Positions 6,472 to 6,533 of a DNA stretch of 6,533 nucleotides are shown piece by piece. This DNA is from an uncultured Slackia sp. GTDB lineage: Bacteria > Actinomycetota > Coriobacteriia > Coriobacteriales > Eggerthellaceae. The translations under genes and the position numbers were made by a program. The stretch lies in assembly GCA_900553655.1 (NCBI GenBank), contig USEQ01000076.1, positions 1 to 6,533 on the forward strand. Direction: 5' to 3'. The stretch's first letter is position 1, and every line of letters starts with the position of its first letter. The notes under the pieces were generated by a model. It was not told the DNA's origin, did no database searches, and saw only the letters and a list, made by a program, of their open reading frames with translations.

Positions 6472-6533
6472 CTGCCCGCTTTAGAATTTATCAAATTGAA
6501 CGAATCGGGAGCAAACAACGTAGTAGCATCTTT
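6465..6533 (-). pseudogene. Upstream helicase fragment in a shifted frame (partial)
   Basis: From the right edge the minus strand reads KDATTLFAPDSFNLINSKAGRC and then TGA at 6465-6467. The sequence is what DinG-type helicases carry just before motif III. It should continue directly into MLSETLYEKTESIAYASATI, which lies one frame away. Adding one G to the GCGGG run at 6475-6479 would give KAGQMLSETL and join the two pieces cleanly. The first piece overlaps the second in an ATGTTGA stop-start arrangement, so reinitiation is an alternative to a mutation or sequencing error. The N-terminal domain lies outside the window. Confidence 0.65.

Noticed and set aside
6474..6490. Programmed -1 ribosomal frameshift in the helicase
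   Set aside because: No X-XXY-YYZ slippery heptamer at the junction; a one-base deletion in the G run explains it more simply.

Overview
The window looks like a stretch of core chromosome from a moderately GC-rich actinobacterium. A Coriobacteriia/Eggerthellaceae-type genome is my best guess. That guess rests on the small DUF5679-type zinc-ribbon protein, the unusual membrane M28-like protein and the Asp/Glu/Ala-rich protein style. It is recalled family knowledge plus inference, not a database result. I see no insertion sequences, CRISPR array, tRNA or rRNA.

Layout. Positions 1-37 hold the last codons of a plus-strand gene that ends TAG. It converges on a minus-strand gene for a 49-residue CxxC/CxxC zinc-ribbon protein (130-279), and a hairpin at 65-101 can serve as terminator for both. 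The 280-443 gap holds that gene's leader and ribosome binding site, a weak promoter candidate, and a perfect A-tract/T-tract hairpin terminator (407-443). From 444 to the right edge everything is on the minus strand and reads right to left as one apparent operon. The order is a DinG-family DNA helicase C-terminal half (5683-6471, apparently frameshifted from its N-terminal part, 6465-6533), a single-pass membrane protein with a long helical C-terminal domain (4209-5609), and a 1234-residue polytopic membrane protein with a split M28 peptidase-like fold (444-4148). The operon closes on the 407-443 terminator.

The most interesting object is the 1234-residue protein. It keeps recognisable M28 peptidase motifs, but every position expected to bind zinc is changed, so it looks like a pseudopeptidase. 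About 840 residues of acidic, Pro/Ser/Ala-rich, probably disordered sequence are inserted in the middle of the fold. The insert carries a charged coiled coil, repeated T-x-A-[ML]-P motifs, two TG-[SA]-F-A motifs and a basic amphipathic patch. Its neighbour is also a membrane protein with a long disordered cytoplasmic tail. Together they look like scaffold or adaptor proteins at the membrane, not a protease system, but their function is unknown. The helicase is probably only an operon neighbour, although a functional link cannot be excluded.
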